Shown: piece by piece, positions 33,488-42,398 of the stretch
Layout: every line of letters begins with the position of its first letter
Numbering within the stretch: position 1 is the first letter of the stretch
From: Hymenobacter sp. YC55
Lineage (GTDB): Bacteria; Bacteroidota; Bacteroidia; Cytophagales; Hymenobacteraceae
Direction of reading: 5' to 3'
Length of the DNA: 64,000 bases
Assembly: GCF_029433095.1 (NCBI RefSeq)
Contig: NZ_JARNTX010000001.1
Coordinates: 1,612,001 to 1,676,000 of the forward strand
The notes under the pieces: model-generated
What the model was told of the DNA's origin: nothing
Database searches by the model: none
What the model saw: only the letters and a program-made list of their open reading frames with translations
Position numbers and translations under genes: made by a program

Positions 33488-34399
33488 TTAGAAATAGCCG
33501 TTGCGTTTGCGGTCTTCCATGCCGGCTTCCGAGATGTTGTCGTCGAGGCGGGTAGCGCCCCGCTCGCTCACTTTGGCTAGCAACAGGTCCTGAATAATGT
33601 CTTCCACGGTGCTGGCGTCGCTTTCCACGGCGGCCGTGCAGGTGGAGTCGCCCACGGTGCGGAAGCGCACCTGCCGGGTCACGATTTCGTCTTCCTCATC
33701 AAGCTGCAAATGCTCGGAGAGGCCCAATAGTTGACCGCTCGGCAGCACCACGCAGGTCCGCTCGTGGCCGAAATAGATGTCGGGGAGGTTGATGTTTTCG
33801 CGCTGGATGTAGCGCCATACGTCGAGCTCAGTCCAGTTGGAAATCGGGAAGACCCGCACGTTTTCACCTTTCTGGATGCGGCCGTTGTACACATTCCACA
33901 GCTCGGGGCGCTGGCGTTTGGGGTCCCACTGGCCGAACTCGTCGCGCACCGAGAAGATGCGCTCCTTGGCGCGGGCTTTCTCTTCGTCGCGTCGGGCACC
34001 ACCGATACAAGCGTCAAACTCGAATTCTTCGATTACTTCCAGCAGCGTGTAGGTCTGGAGCGGGTTGCGGCTCGGAAACTTGCCGCCCGGCTCGCGCAGG
34101 CGCTGCCGCTTGATGGTATCTTCCACGCTACGTACAATCAGCTTTTCGCCTAGTTCAGCGGCCAGTTGGTCGCGGTAAGCGAGTACCTCGGGGAAGTTAT
34201 GACCGGTATCCACGTGCACCAGCGGAAAAGGGAAGCGGCCGGGGCGGAACGCTTTTTCGGCGAGGCGGGTGAGAACGATAGAATCTTTGCCGCCCGAAAA
34301 AAGCAGCGCCGGCCGCTCAAACTGGCCCGCTACTTCCCGCAGGATGTGAATGGCTTCGGCTTCCAGCCGGTCGAGGTAATCGAAGGAGTGCGCACTCAT
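33488..34399 (-). CDS. cysD: Sulfate adenylyltransferase, catalytic subunit
   Basis: CysD joins sulfate to ATP to make APS, with CysN. It belongs to the PP-loop ATPase family: LLFSGGKDSIVLTRLA is the P-loop at about 30-44. Other blocks are FPLVHVDTGHNFPEV and GGARRDEEKARAKERIFSVRD. It ends DRKRNGYF as other CysD do. I start at MSAHSFDYLDRLEAEA (303 aa, the usual length); an ATG at 34450 would add 17 residues that look unlike the family. Confidence 0.94.
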   Translation of the reverse strand: MSAHSFDYLDRLEAEAIHILREVAGQFERPALLFSGGKDSIVLTRLAEKAFRPGRFPFPLVHVDTGHNFPEVLAYRDQLAAELGEKLIVRSVEDTIKRQRLREPGGKFPSRNPLQTYTLLEVIEEFEFDACIGGARRDEEKARAKERIFSVRDEFGQWDPKRQRPELWNVYNGRIQKGENVRVFPISNWTELDVWRYIQRENINLPDIYFGHERTCVVLPSGQLLGLSEHLQLDEEDEIVTRQVRFRTVGDSTCTAAVESDASTVEDIIQDLLLAKVSERGATRLDDNISEAGMEDRKRNGYF

Positions 34400-34525
34400 A
34401 GTTTCTAGGATCTGCTGTTGCTGGTGCGGTACCGGAAGGTCAAGTAGCATGGGCTTCGGAGGGTATCGGCGCCGGAAATAATGGTTTGAAGCAGTTGCTT
34501 CGGACCGTGTTATGAGAGAGAAGAG

Positions 34526-35305
34526 TTAGTGCTGTTTTTCAACGGGCTCCACCACCGGGTCGGGGCCGTCGTGGTGGGCAGTGGTGGAGTGCAGGCCGCA
34601 CTCCTTGGCCGAAAGGTCTTCCCACCACCAGCGGCCGGCGCGGAAATCTTCGCCGGGCTTGATGGCGCGGGTGCAAGGCGCACAGCCAATGCTCACAAAG
34701 CCTTGCTTGTGCAGCGGGTTCACCGGAATGCCATTGGCTTGAGCGAAGTCCACGGCCTGCTCCCACGTCCAGTCGAAGAGCGGATGAATCTTGGTGAGGT
34801 TGTGGGCCGCGTCCCATTCCACCGGATCCATGGTTTGCCGGTTCTGCGACTGTTCGGCCCGGATACCGGTTACCCACGCGGCTTGGCCCGCCAAGGCTCG
34901 GTTGAGGGGCTCCACCTTGCGGATGTAGCAGCACTCCTTGCGGTTGTCGACGCTTTCGTAGAAGCTATTGGGACCCTTGGTGCGCATCAACTCCTCCACG
35001 CTTTCTTGGCGCGGGTGAAACACCTCAATAGGCTGCTGATACTTAAGCAGCGTCTTGTTCCAGGTGGAATAGGTTTCCTGGAAATTGCGCCCCGTATCCA
35101 AGGTGAATACCTTGATGGGTAGCTCATTGTCGAAAATCAAGTGGCTGATAATCTGGTCTTCCAAACCGAAGGAAGTGGAGAAAACCGCTTTCTCAGAGAA
35201 GTACTTGGCTACAAGGCGTAGCCGCTCTAAGGCAGAAGCAGCGGGTAGCTGAAGGCGCAGGTCGTCCAGGGCGGGAACGGCCAACACGGCAGAGGCTGTG
35301 GGCAT
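34526..35305 (-). CDS. cysH: Adenylyl-sulfate (APS) reductase, CysH family with 4Fe-4S motif
   Basis: The first reducing step, turning activated sulfate into sulfite. The 259-residue protein has VFSTSFGLEDQIISHL (PP-loop type), FTLDTGRNFQETY, and the cluster cysteines in KECCYIRKVEPL and GCAPCTRAI. The catalytic Cys is in KECGLHS near the C-terminus. The CC...CxxC cluster points to use of APS, not PAPS, which fits the absence of an APS kinase in the operon. It is the first enzyme gene after the riboswitch and the Cys-rich leader. The start MPTASAVLAVPALDD is the first plausible ATG. Confidence 0.93.
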   Translation of the reverse strand: MPTASAVLAVPALDDLRLQLPAASALERLRLVAKYFSEKAVFSTSFGLEDQIISHLIFDNELPIKVFTLDTGRNFQETYSTWNKTLLKYQQPIEVFHPRQESVEELMRTKGPNSFYESVDNRKECCYIRKVEPLNRALAGQAAWVTGIRAEQSQNRQTMDPVEWDAAHNLTKIHPLFDWTWEQAVDFAQANGIPVNPLHKQGFVSIGCAPCTRAIKPGEDFRAGRWWWEDLSAKECGLHSTTAHHDGPDPVVEPVEKQH

Positions 35306-35510
35306 GACAAGAAATGAGAGGGGAGTTTGCCGCGGCGGCAAAGGTCCGGCCGAAGAATAGCCTCGGGGGCTCCGGGGTGCAAAAGCACCGCAGAAACCAG
35401 CCAAAAGCGTAAGGCGGAACGTGCGGATACGAGGTGGAGCTACGCGTAAAAGCGTATCAGCTCACCAGGATCAGCGCACAAACCAGAAAGAGAGAGGAAT
35501 TGCGCTACTA
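35306..35510. promoter_or_regulatory. Leader between the second Cys-rich frame and cysH
   Basis: Reading leftward from the leader stop, AGCGCA can pair with TGCGCT over 22 bases, then TACGC with GCGTA, and GGTGC with GCACC over TTTT (about 35375-35390). No hairpin is followed by a T-run, so a standard intrinsic terminator is absent. The length, 205 bases, is close to the 230 bases in the permease leader. Confidence 0.35.
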
Positions 35511-35627
35511 CTAACAACAGCAACCAAAAGCCACGGTCATACAGACGGGGCTTGCCATGCCACAACACCCATGCTGTACAGCAGAGAAGGTAGCAGAAAT
35601 GGCGGGGGTGTTGATGAAGCGTTTCAC
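35511..35627 (-). CDS. Cysteine-rich leader peptide after the SAM-I riboswitch (cysH side)
   Basis: A 38-codon frame from GTG 35627 to TAG at 35511, beginning in GTTGCCGTG six bases after the riboswitch P1. It starts MKRFINTPAISATFSAVQ and ends TVAFGCCC, with further cysteines in HGCCGMA and PVCMT: six Cys in all, the last three codons TGC TGT TGT just before the stop. The counterpart at 20600-20701 shares the start context, a TP...ATF pattern near the N-terminus and the GCCC end. It is best read as a cysteine-responsive leader of the cys operon. It was found by reading the DNA; translation is unproven. Confidence 0.65.
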   Translation of the reverse strand: MKRFINTPAISATFSAVQHGCCGMASPVCMTVAFGCCC

Positions 35628-35633
35628 GGCAAC

Positions 35634-35731
35634 TTGTTTTTATATGGTCAGGACTTGGCACCGTTTCGGATCATCCGATGGTTGCCGGCGCTTCGTCGAG
35701 CCTGTCTCTCCACGCCTCTGTATAAAAACAA
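35634..35731 (-). ncRNA. SAM-I (S-box) riboswitch of the cys operon
   Basis: Reading leftward, P1 is TTGTTTTTATA (35731-35721) with TATAAAAACAA (35644-35634), identical to the other copy. Landmarks are AGAGGCGTGGAGAGACAGGC, GCCGGCAACC (with GGCAACC at 35686-35680) and GGTGCCAAGTCC (GGTGCCAA at 35662-35655). It is 98 bases, 20 shorter than the other copy, mainly in the variable arms. Control of the sulfate assimilation genes by SAM fits the pathway. Confidence 0.93.
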
Positions 35732-35759
35732 TCCTTTTGGGGGTAAAGAATTGATACTA

Positions 35760-35791
35760 CAAAGGTAGTGGCGGAAATTTTATACTTCCAA
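35760..35791 (-). promoter_or_regulatory. Promoter of the cys operon
   Basis: TTG at 35791-35789, 21 bases, TACCTTTG at 35767-35760. Transcription would start about 20 bases before the riboswitch. The A/T-rich stretch from here to 36025 holds no gene. Confidence 0.75.
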
Positions 35792-36025
35792 ATTTATTTG
35801 GTATTGCCTATTACAGATAAGTGCCACGTTCTGTTTTGGTATCAGCATTCTGGTGGCCTTTTGTAATGGCAAATCCTGCTGTCAGATACAGGAGGACCAA
35901 TTATTAGTTTCCACCAAGGAATATATAATTCGTTATACGGCACTACTAGCTAATAGCGAATAAGCAGCTAGGCGTAGCATTCCAAGCACTTAAAATTCCT
36001 AGGTTAGAGGGGTAGAGTCAATGCA

Positions 36026-37510
36026 TCAAGCATTGTGACGCACACGGCGAAGTGCGGTTTGCAGGATTTCTCGTACCTGTGGCTCTGCGTTGGTAACCAG
36101 TAATAGCCCACCATAAAGCACCGTTAGCACCACCGAGCGCAGCAGCATCGTAACCAGCAACGAATGCACAAATGGCACCAACCACGCCACCACGCCCGCA
36201 GTAGCAGCCAGTAGCAAAATCAGCGGCACACGCTTGTCGAAGGGCTGCAGCCCGAAGCTGTGCCATACAAACCAGGTACGCGCGATGTTGATGACCACCA
36301 ACGAAACCGCAGCGGCCACTGCTGCCCCCGTTAGGCCCATACGCGGGATCAACAGCAAGTTCATGAACACCGTAGCCAAAGCCAGCGACACGTTGAAAAT
36401 CAAATCGTAGCGGTAGCGCGGCGACGTAACAACGATGAGCCCGTTGAGGCCGGTAATGCCGTCGAAGAGCCGGCCCGCCAGCAGGATAAGCACGGCAGTG
36501 GTGCCGGCAGCATAGGCCGGTTTCATTTGCCCGAATATGAAATCCAGATTCAGCGCGATACCGAGTGCTAGGTAGCAGCCAAGCACAGTGTTTAGGCGGG
36601 TGGTGCGCTGGTAGAAGTCGGCCATGCGGGAGAGGTCGTTGTTCTTCCAGTACTCGGCCAGCAATGGAAAAGCAATTTTGTAGAGCGCCCGAAACGGCAG
36701 CACCAGCGCCGTGCTAATGAAAAAAGCCGTGCCGTAGATACCAGCGCCATCCAAGTCCACTTTGGCTCCCACCATCAGCGAGTCGATACTGGAAATAACA
36801 ACACCCGACACGTTGCCTAATAGCGCAAACGCCCCGAAACCAAGCATCTCGCGCAGCGGCCGCACCCGCAAAACCGCCGATGTGGGCTGCAAGTGCAACT
36901 CGCCAATGGAAGCCGTGTAGACTGTCAGCAGCAAAGCAATGCCCCCAAGTGCGCCCACGTACCACAGCACATAGCCGTGAAAATCGAGGTAGCCGCTAGC
37001 AAACAGCAGTGCCCCGCCCGTAACGAGTAGACGCAAGACAATTTCCTGCGTGAAGGAAGAGAAGGCAGTGTGATACAGGGCCTTGAGGTAGGCGTCCTGC
37101 AGGTTAATAAGCAAGACAAACAGGGTCAATACCAACCCCCAAGTGTAGTACCGGCCTAGTAGCGTTGCGTCGTCAATGTACCAGTGCAAAACCAGGGGCC
37201 GGCCTAGCAGATACAATACCGCAATTAGAACAAAACCTAGCAGCGGCACTCCTAACAGAAACGGTAGGAACCCCTGGTGCCCACTTTCTGGCTTGCGGAA
37301 ATAGGGAAAAAACCGCACGCCCATGTTCCCAAATCCGAACGCCGACACCTGCGCAAACATGGTAGCCAGCGCCATTAGCACGCTGGTCAAGCCTATTTGT
37401 TTCGGCTCTAGCACCTTCGGCAGCACCAACACCGTGTTCACGAAGCCTAGGCCCAAGCCCGCGTAAGAAATAATGGTATTGCGCAGCCCTTGCCGCTGAA
37501 CTATGCCCAA
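36026..37510 (-). CDS. Wzx-type oligosaccharide flippase / polysaccharide exporter
   Basis: A 494-residue membrane protein of the MATE-like flippase (MOP) superfamily with about 14 predicted helices. It starts GLRNTIISYAGLGLGFVNTVLVLPKVLEPKQIGLT, the common first-helix pattern of these exporters, and ends in a cytosolic tail. It would move lipid-linked sugar units across the inner membrane. As the last gene of the leftward pseudaminic acid locus it probably exports the glycan made by the genes upstream. The exact cargo is inferred. Confidence 0.88.
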   Translation of the reverse strand: MGIVQRQGLRNTIISYAGLGLGFVNTVLVLPKVLEPKQIGLTSVLMALATMFAQVSAFGFGNMGVRFFPYFRKPESGHQGFLPFLLGVPLLGFVLIAVLYLLGRPLVLHWYIDDATLLGRYYTWGLVLTLFVLLINLQDAYLKALYHTAFSSFTQEIVLRLLVTGGALLFASGYLDFHGYVLWYVGALGGIALLLTVYTASIGELHLQPTSAVLRVRPLREMLGFGAFALLGNVSGVVISSIDSLMVGAKVDLDGAGIYGTAFFISTALVLPFRALYKIAFPLLAEYWKNNDLSRMADFYQRTTRLNTVLGCYLALGIALNLDFIFGQMKPAYAAGTTAVLILLAGRLFDGITGLNGLIVVTSPRYRYDLIFNVSLALATVFMNLLLIPRMGLTGAAVAAAVSLVVINIARTWFVWHSFGLQPFDKRVPLILLLAATAGVVAWLVPFVHSLLVTMLLRSVVLTVLYGGLLLVTNAEPQVREILQTALRRVRHNA

Positions 37511-37557
37511 AACAATAAGAAGCTAGAAGTTGGGAGACAGAAAAAAGAAAGAGGCTC

Positions 37558-38925
37558 CTACCTTCTATTTCCTAGCTCCATTAAAATGTCCCGGCCATTG
37601 ACGAAGGCGGTATTGCGGCTGCGAAGGTACTGCATCAACTCGGCGAACTGGCGCGGACCGGTAGTTTCGTTAGCCGGGTCGAAGTGGTCGTTGTGCCAGA
37701 GCAGGGTACAAACGCCGCCAAACCGCTCGATTTCCTGAAACATGGGCAGTAGAGCCGGTAAGATTTCGTGGGGGGCTAGCTGCAAGTAATTGGGGTGATG
37801 CAGCGTAGCATCCATTACGTTAAGCGGAATTTCAAGGAAAGTGCAAGCCCTGCCTTGCGTTAAATCGAAAGGACGGAAAGGCAAACAGTAGGAGTTGCGA
37901 AAGCCAAAGTGTTCGGCAAAGCCCAAGGTAGAGTCGTAGGCGAAACCAGCTTCCTCAACCACTGCCGGCGTGCGGCGCGGTTCCCAACTCAGGTAATGAA
38001 ATCGGTTGCCGGCAGCAGGGGCGGGCATTTGTGTTTGCTCCCGCGCCAACCGCTGCTGGTCCACGGAAGTGCCAATGCTTCCGTGAACTGCCACTTCTGC
38101 GCCCTGTTTTACGAGCGCCTTGAAACGCCACTGAAGCGCTGTCGCGGCTAATTTGTAATCGGCGTTGGGCGTACCATTGCTCGCAGGGCGATGCTCAGGC
38201 AGCAGAAAAAACGTGCTCTTAGCATCATAACCTGTTACTGTCTGCTGTACTAGCTCTAAGTTGTCCCAAGCATCCGATTGGAAAAAACGCTGCCAAAGAA
38301 GTTGCCCAAATCTTAGCAAGTTGACACGTTGCAAAGCAGCTTTGGCGGGGGCTTTCCAGGCACTGCGCAGCTCATCGATGTCGTGGGTGATGAAAGTTGC
38401 GAAGGGCGCCTCGTTTACCCAAAGGCGCGGATGCAGTAGTTGATCTGTTGTGTGCTCAACAGCCGTTTTCAGAATATCGAAGTAGTAATTAACCACTGGC
38501 ACTGCCACAAAACCATAGCAGTGCTGCACGCTGGCAGTGTAAGGGAAACGGCCGTGCCGGTCTCGCTCTTCGGAGAAATACTCCTGCCAACCGCTAAGCA
38601 GATAAAATGCCGCCGCTAACAAATCGGCATTGATGCGAGCGTGTTTGCCAGGTAAAAGCTCAAGTAGCGGTTGCTCTGGGTTTAAGTCGAAGAAAAAGGG
38701 CAGCAACTGGCCTTGCCATTCGCGCAGGGTGGGGGCCGGAGGTTGAGGCTCCTGACGAGCGAAAAAGTCGCCAGCACTAGCAACTACCTCCACCTGTGGC
38801 TGTTGGTTGGCGTAGCCAATCGATACTTCTGGCACTTCTGCATAGGCTTGCCGAAAATGATGCAGAACATAAGCCAGCCGGAGTTCTACAGAAACAGGTG
38901 CAATGGCAGATAAGGGTGGAAGCAT
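37558..38925 (-). CDS. Polysaccharide deacetylase-like protein
   Basis: A 455-residue protein. The N-terminal half is an alpha/beta region of a type found before deacetylase domains in Bacteroidota surface-glycan loci. The C-terminal half has the NodB-like fold: FATFITHDIDELRSAW (metal Asp pair), KSTFFLLPEHRP, EVAVHGSIGTSV (metal His) and CTLLWHNDHFDP near the end. There is no signal peptide, so it probably acts in the cytosol on a lipid-linked or nucleotide-linked sugar. Its start is ATG 38925; a GTG 14 codons upstream is less likely. It lies 52 bases after the preceding gene. Confidence 0.8.
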   Translation of the reverse strand: MLPPLSAIAPVSVELRLAYVLHHFRQAYAEVPEVSIGYANQQPQVEVVASAGDFFARQEPQPPAPTLREWQGQLLPFFFDLNPEQPLLELLPGKHARINADLLAAAFYLLSGWQEYFSEERDRHGRFPYTASVQHCYGFVAVPVVNYYFDILKTAVEHTTDQLLHPRLWVNEAPFATFITHDIDELRSAWKAPAKAALQRVNLLRFGQLLWQRFFQSDAWDNLELVQQTVTGYDAKSTFFLLPEHRPASNGTPNADYKLAATALQWRFKALVKQGAEVAVHGSIGTSVDQQRLAREQTQMPAPAAGNRFHYLSWEPRRTPAVVEEAGFAYDSTLGFAEHFGFRNSYCLPFRPFDLTQGRACTFLEIPLNVMDATLHHPNYLQLAPHEILPALLPMFQEIERFGGVCTLLWHNDHFDPANETTGPRQFAELMQYLRSRNTAFVNGRDILMELGNRR

Positions 38926-38977
38926 AAGAAGAGTAAACCACTCGCCTTTACAATCAGCGTGCGGCACAAGCTAAAAC

Positions 38978-40300
38978 TTATGCGACAGTTTTCAGCCATT
39001 GATTCAGCAATCGTACAGCCCGTTCGCGGCTGCGGCCTTCATCGGGCGTGCCTAGCGTGGCATTGTAGTACGCGGCGCGCTGGTATATATCGAGTGGTTT
39101 ATGCGCTTGATAGGTGGTAAGTAGCGCAGCTAGCTCAGGCAGCGTATTGGCTCTTTCAATTAAGTTATGCGCCACGTAGCCGTAGTAGTCATCGGTGTTG
39201 GCGTGGGTGTTGAACCGATAGTAAAGACCGACTACGTTGAGTAAAGTGGCTTCGAGGTGGGTGCTGGTGTCGGCAGCAATTAAGGCATCCTGCTTGGTTA
39301 GAAATGCGAAAACGCTTTCCTGTTTGGCGTTGGAGAACTGCAAGTTCGGATGCTGTAGCTTCAGAAAACTAAAGTCCCGCGTGTCGCTAGGGTGTGCTCG
39401 AAAGGTGAACGTGAGATTCGAAAACTTCGAAATCAGGTAGTTCAGTACAGATGTTAGAGCCTTTGTTTCGTCGAGTAGGTTACAAGCCAGTCCTACTCGT
39501 TGCACCGTTGGGTTCTGGTTTCGCATGCTCAAAAACTCGTCGGCTTTGGGCATCCCAACCAGCTGCACTTCCCCATGTACAGGACCACATTGACGGTACT
39601 TGTCTAAGGCATCCTGGCCTTCGAGCAAGCTCAGGTCAAAGCCCAAGGGCGGAAAGCTGGTGCTCACACTGGCATGCTGAATATAGGCAGTGGGCACCCC
39701 TTCGGCACGACAAGCCAAAAGCAGCGCACGAGTATCGTCGTTGTGGTCATTGGCAAACACAACGGCGCTTGGCCGGTAGTACCGAAGCGCCCGGCGGTAC
39801 ACTTCGTAGTAGCCAACCGCACTGAAAATCAAATCGAAAAACCGCCAAGCCCGAGTGCCTTCTATCCTGATAAGACCTGCCAGTGCCAGCGGGAATTGCC
39901 AGTAGTACAACAGCTTCCGCCGGAGTGAAAGTCGATTTACTACTGCGTTATACCGCCCAATTTGCTTGCTTTGACCAGCTACCAACACCGCATCCGATAA
40001 GGCTTCTCGTACAAAATGCAGCGACTCGTAGTTGTTCTGGCTGACCACATACAGCCACACGGCGCCCTGCAAGGTTTCAGGGTTGCGGATGGGCTGAAAG
40101 ATATTGCCAATCAGTCGCGCCGCTGTGTAGCCTAATACTTTCACCAGCCGCCTGAATGGGCTGGCAGGCGAGATTCCCTGCAGCGTGCTGGCTGGCAGCG
40201 TAGCAAACATGGGTGTGAAGCGCAACTGTAGAATGTCGCGCAGTCGGGCAATAAACGTAGGCGGAACCTCGGGCATCAACGCAATTAAAGGGCCTCCCAT
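38978..40300 (-). CDS. Putative glycosyltransferase of the pseudaminic acid locus
   Basis: A 440-residue protein with a GT-B-like feel: SAVVFANDHNDDTRALLLACRAEGVPTAYIQHASVS resembles the 'P...yiQHG' motif of capsule and sialyl-type transferases. Further on, FTFRAHPSDTRDF and the phosphate-binding-like SVFAFLTKQDALIAADTSTHLEATLLNV match the donor-binding half. I therefore think it transfers a nonulosonic acid or another sugar, but the family is not certain. Its ATG at 40300 overlaps the end of pseI by 16 bases, so the two are translationally coupled; a second ATG at 40276 would remove the overlap. Confidence 0.6.
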   Translation of the reverse strand: MGGPLIALMPEVPPTFIARLRDILQLRFTPMFATLPASTLQGISPASPFRRLVKVLGYTAARLIGNIFQPIRNPETLQGAVWLYVVSQNNYESLHFVREALSDAVLVAGQSKQIGRYNAVVNRLSLRRKLLYYWQFPLALAGLIRIEGTRAWRFFDLIFSAVGYYEVYRRALRYYRPSAVVFANDHNDDTRALLLACRAEGVPTAYIQHASVSTSFPPLGFDLSLLEGQDALDKYRQCGPVHGEVQLVGMPKADEFLSMRNQNPTVQRVGLACNLLDETKALTSVLNYLISKFSNLTFTFRAHPSDTRDFSFLKLQHPNLQFSNAKQESVFAFLTKQDALIAADTSTHLEATLLNVVGLYYRFNTHANTDDYYGYVAHNLIERANTLPELAALLTTYQAHKPLDIYQRAAYYNATLGTPDEGRSRERAVRLLNQWLKTVA

Positions 40301-41325
40301 GTAAGAGGCGTACCAGCAAACAAATGTTGTCGAGCTGGTTTACCTAGCAACTGGTCGTAGTAGCGTGGTGGCAATCCGTCGCCGGGCCGGACGACACGTA
40401 GGTTTTCTTTGGTGAATACCTCACCGGCTTGAATTTCCTGTGCCACATAGAGGGAGCGTTTGTAGAGGCGGCTCTTTTCTTCGGCGCGTTGCACGCCATA
40501 TTGTATCTGGCCCAAAGCCTGCCAAGCCCGCTCTGTTTCCGTTACTAGACTGGCTACTTCCTCGGGTTCCAAGGAGAAAGCAGAGTCTACGCCACCGTCG
40601 GCCCGGCGTAGCGTGACGTGCTTTTCAATAACACAAGCTCCTAGAGCTACTGCCGCTACGGAGGCACCTACTCCGGCCGTATGGTCGGAGAGTCCAACGA
40701 GGCAGTCGGGGAAGAGTTGCTGAAAGTGCGGGATAGTGCGCAGATTGGTATTGAGGGGCGTTGCCGGGTAGGTGCTAGTGCATTTCAACAGCACCAGGTC
40801 GCGGCAACCCGCGTCGCGCAACACTTGCACTGCTTCTGCTACTTCTGCTAATGTACTGGCGCCCGTGCTCATAATGACGGGTTTGCCCGTAGCAGCTACT
40901 CGCCGCAGCAGGGGCCAGTCAGTGTTTTCGAACGAAGCAATTTTATAGGCCGGTACGTCGAGCGTTTCCAAAAAATCGACAGCCGTTTCATCGAAAGGCG
41001 AGCTAAAGGCCAGCATGCCGTGCTGCCGGGCGCGCTCAAATAGTGGCTGGTGCCATTCCCACGGTGTGTGCGCCTCCTGGTATAACTCGTGCAATTCCCG
41101 GCCGTACCACAACGAGTTGGGGTCGTCGATGCGGTGAGCGCCAGGCAGCGTCATAGTATCGGCGGTATAAGTCTGGAGCTTGACGGCATGGGCTCCGGCA
41201 GCCGCCATAGCATCTACAATGGCTAAACCTCGATTCAGATCCTGATTGTGGTTGCCGCTGAGTTCAGCAATGATGAGTGGCGGCTGGTCAGGGCCGATAA
41301 GACGGGGGCCAATAAAGAAATTCAT
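40285..41325 (-). CDS. pseI: Pseudaminic acid synthase
   Basis: This NeuB-family enzyme condenses 2,4-diacetamido-2,4,6-trideoxy-L-altrose with phosphoenolpyruvate to make pseudaminic acid. The 346-residue protein has IIAELSGNHNQDLNRGLAIVDAMAAAGAHAVKLQTY, a TIM-barrel metal site, then FSSPFDETAVDFLE, KIASFENTDWPLL, STGAST and the ECHAT-like EKHVTLRRADGGVDSAFSLEP. A C-terminal antifreeze-like SAF domain ends it (KRSLYVAQEIQAGEVFTKENLRVVRPGDGLPP). The SGNH and trideoxy-sugar-type pocket motifs favour PseI over sialic-acid NeuB. I start at MNFFIGPRLIGPDQ. Confidence 0.93.
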   Translation of the reverse strand: MNFFIGPRLIGPDQPPLIIAELSGNHNQDLNRGLAIVDAMAAAGAHAVKLQTYTADTMTLPGAHRIDDPNSLWYGRELHELYQEAHTPWEWHQPLFERARQHGMLAFSSPFDETAVDFLETLDVPAYKIASFENTDWPLLRRVAATGKPVIMSTGASTLAEVAEAVQVLRDAGCRDLVLLKCTSTYPATPLNTNLRTIPHFQQLFPDCLVGLSDHTAGVGASVAAVALGACVIEKHVTLRRADGGVDSAFSLEPEEVASLVTETERAWQALGQIQYGVQRAEEKSRLYKRSLYVAQEIQAGEVFTKENLRVVRPGDGLPPRYYDQLLGKPARQHLFAGTPLTWEAL

Positions 41326-41430
41326 GACACAAAGAAACGAAGGACTCGTTGAATGCGCCATTAAGCACTGCTACAGATACAGCGCTTCGGTATGGCTCTC
41401 TCCCAGTTATGAATGGTTATAAGCCAAATC

Positions 41431-41835
41431 TTAAGCTTGATTAGGTAATAGTACTACCGCTTCTCCGCTAATCACGGCAACCTGATGCTGATTGAAACAT
41501 TTAGTTGAAAGTATAGCCATTTGCTTAGATGGTAATATTTTAGCTACACTAACTATAGCTGTGACTTCATCATTGATAAAAACCGGTTTTAAGAACCGCA
41601 ACGTTTGCTTTACATAGATAGTACCAGGCCCTGGAAGCTTAGTGCCAATTACTGCGCTGATCAACGAACTATATAGCATTCCAGGACAAATACGCCGCCC
41701 AAATCGGGTCTGCGAAGCAAACTGTTCATCTGAATGAATAGGGTTGGTGTCCAGTGATAATTTTGCAAAAAGTTGTAGATCCTCATCGAGCATAACTTTT
41801 TGCAGACTAGCGCTGTCGCCTATTGATAGATGCAT
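41431..41835 (-). CDS. MaoC-like hot-dog protein in the pse locus
   Basis: A 134-residue protein with the R-specific hydratase pattern: LFAKLSLDTNPIHSDEQFASQTRFGRRICPGMLYSSLISAVIG, with Asp and His at the usual active-site places. The strand pattern after it is that of a single hot-dog domain. In this family such enzymes hydrate enoyl-CoA or modify polyketide-like acyl groups. Its place between pseH and pseI, 14 bases after pseH, suggests it makes an unusual N-acyl group such as hydroxybutyryl for pseudaminic acid. That is inference. The gene is more A/T-rich than its neighbours to the left. Confidence 0.75.
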   Translation of the reverse strand: MHLSIGDSASLQKVMLDEDLQLFAKLSLDTNPIHSDEQFASQTRFGRRICPGMLYSSLISAVIGTKLPGPGTIYVKQTLRFLKPVFINDEVTAIVSVAKILPSKQMAILSTKCFNQHQVAVISGEAVVLLPNQA

Positions 41836-41849
41836 AATAAAGAAGAGAG

Positions 41850-42398
41850 TTATGAGCGATAGATTTTTGCACGTAAAGTATCACGCAGCTGACTCCACTC
41901 GCGTTTCAACAGTGCTAAGCCAACAACATCTTTGTAGGTGCCTTTTTTGCGGATGTGTTCCCGGAAATAAGATTCGCGCCGAAAGCCAAACTTTTCGTGC
42001 ATAGTTATGACCTTGTCATTATCGACAAAGACTTCGCAAAGTAGCTTGTTAAGCTTAAGTGTCTCAAAGACATACTCTAATACAGCCATTTCCACCTTAG
42101 CTCCGACTCCAGTTCCTCGCATATTTTGGTCGGCGATGTAGAATGCCCAGTAACAAGAGTTAGAAGTCCGGTTTATAGCATACAGATTGGCTACACCGAC
42201 ATCACGGCCTTGATAGGCGATAACCCAATATTGTTTTGACTGGTCTTGGCTAACACTTTTAAACCAAGCTTGCTGTTGCGCTTCCGAGATGGGCTCGTCG
42301 CTGTACATATATTGGGCCACTGCTTCGGAGTTGCGCCAAGTTCGAACCATTTCAAGGTCATCAGGAAATAAGGGGCGAAGAATATCGGTGGAAGACAT
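41850..42398 (-). CDS. pseH: UDP-4-amino-4,6-dideoxy-N-acetyl-altrosamine N-acetyltransferase
   Basis: A GNAT acetyltransferase of 182 residues, in the middle of the pathway after PseC. It has LRPLFPDDLEMVRTWRNSEAVAQYMYSDEPIS at the start, the common opening of PseH-type GNATs, then the CoA site MRGTGVGAKVEMAVLEYVFE and DNDKVITMHEKFGFRRESYFREHI. It acts on the 4-amino sugar before PseG hydrolyses UDP. The chosen ATG is 42398. Confidence 0.88.
   Translation of the reverse strand: MSSTDILRPLFPDDLEMVRTWRNSEAVAQYMYSDEPISEAQQQAWFKSVSQDQSKQYWVIAYQGRDVGVANLYAINRTSNSCYWAFYIADQNMRGTGVGAKVEMAVLEYVFETLKLNKLLCEVFVDNDKVITMHEKFGFRRESYFREHIRKKGTYKDVVGLALLKREWSQLRDTLRAKIYRS

Noticed and set aside
35440..35661. 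73-codon leftward frame overlapping the cysH leader
   Set aside because: It starts inside the riboswitch and lies in another phase from the GTG frame with the Cys-rich end; no matching frame at the other riboswitch.
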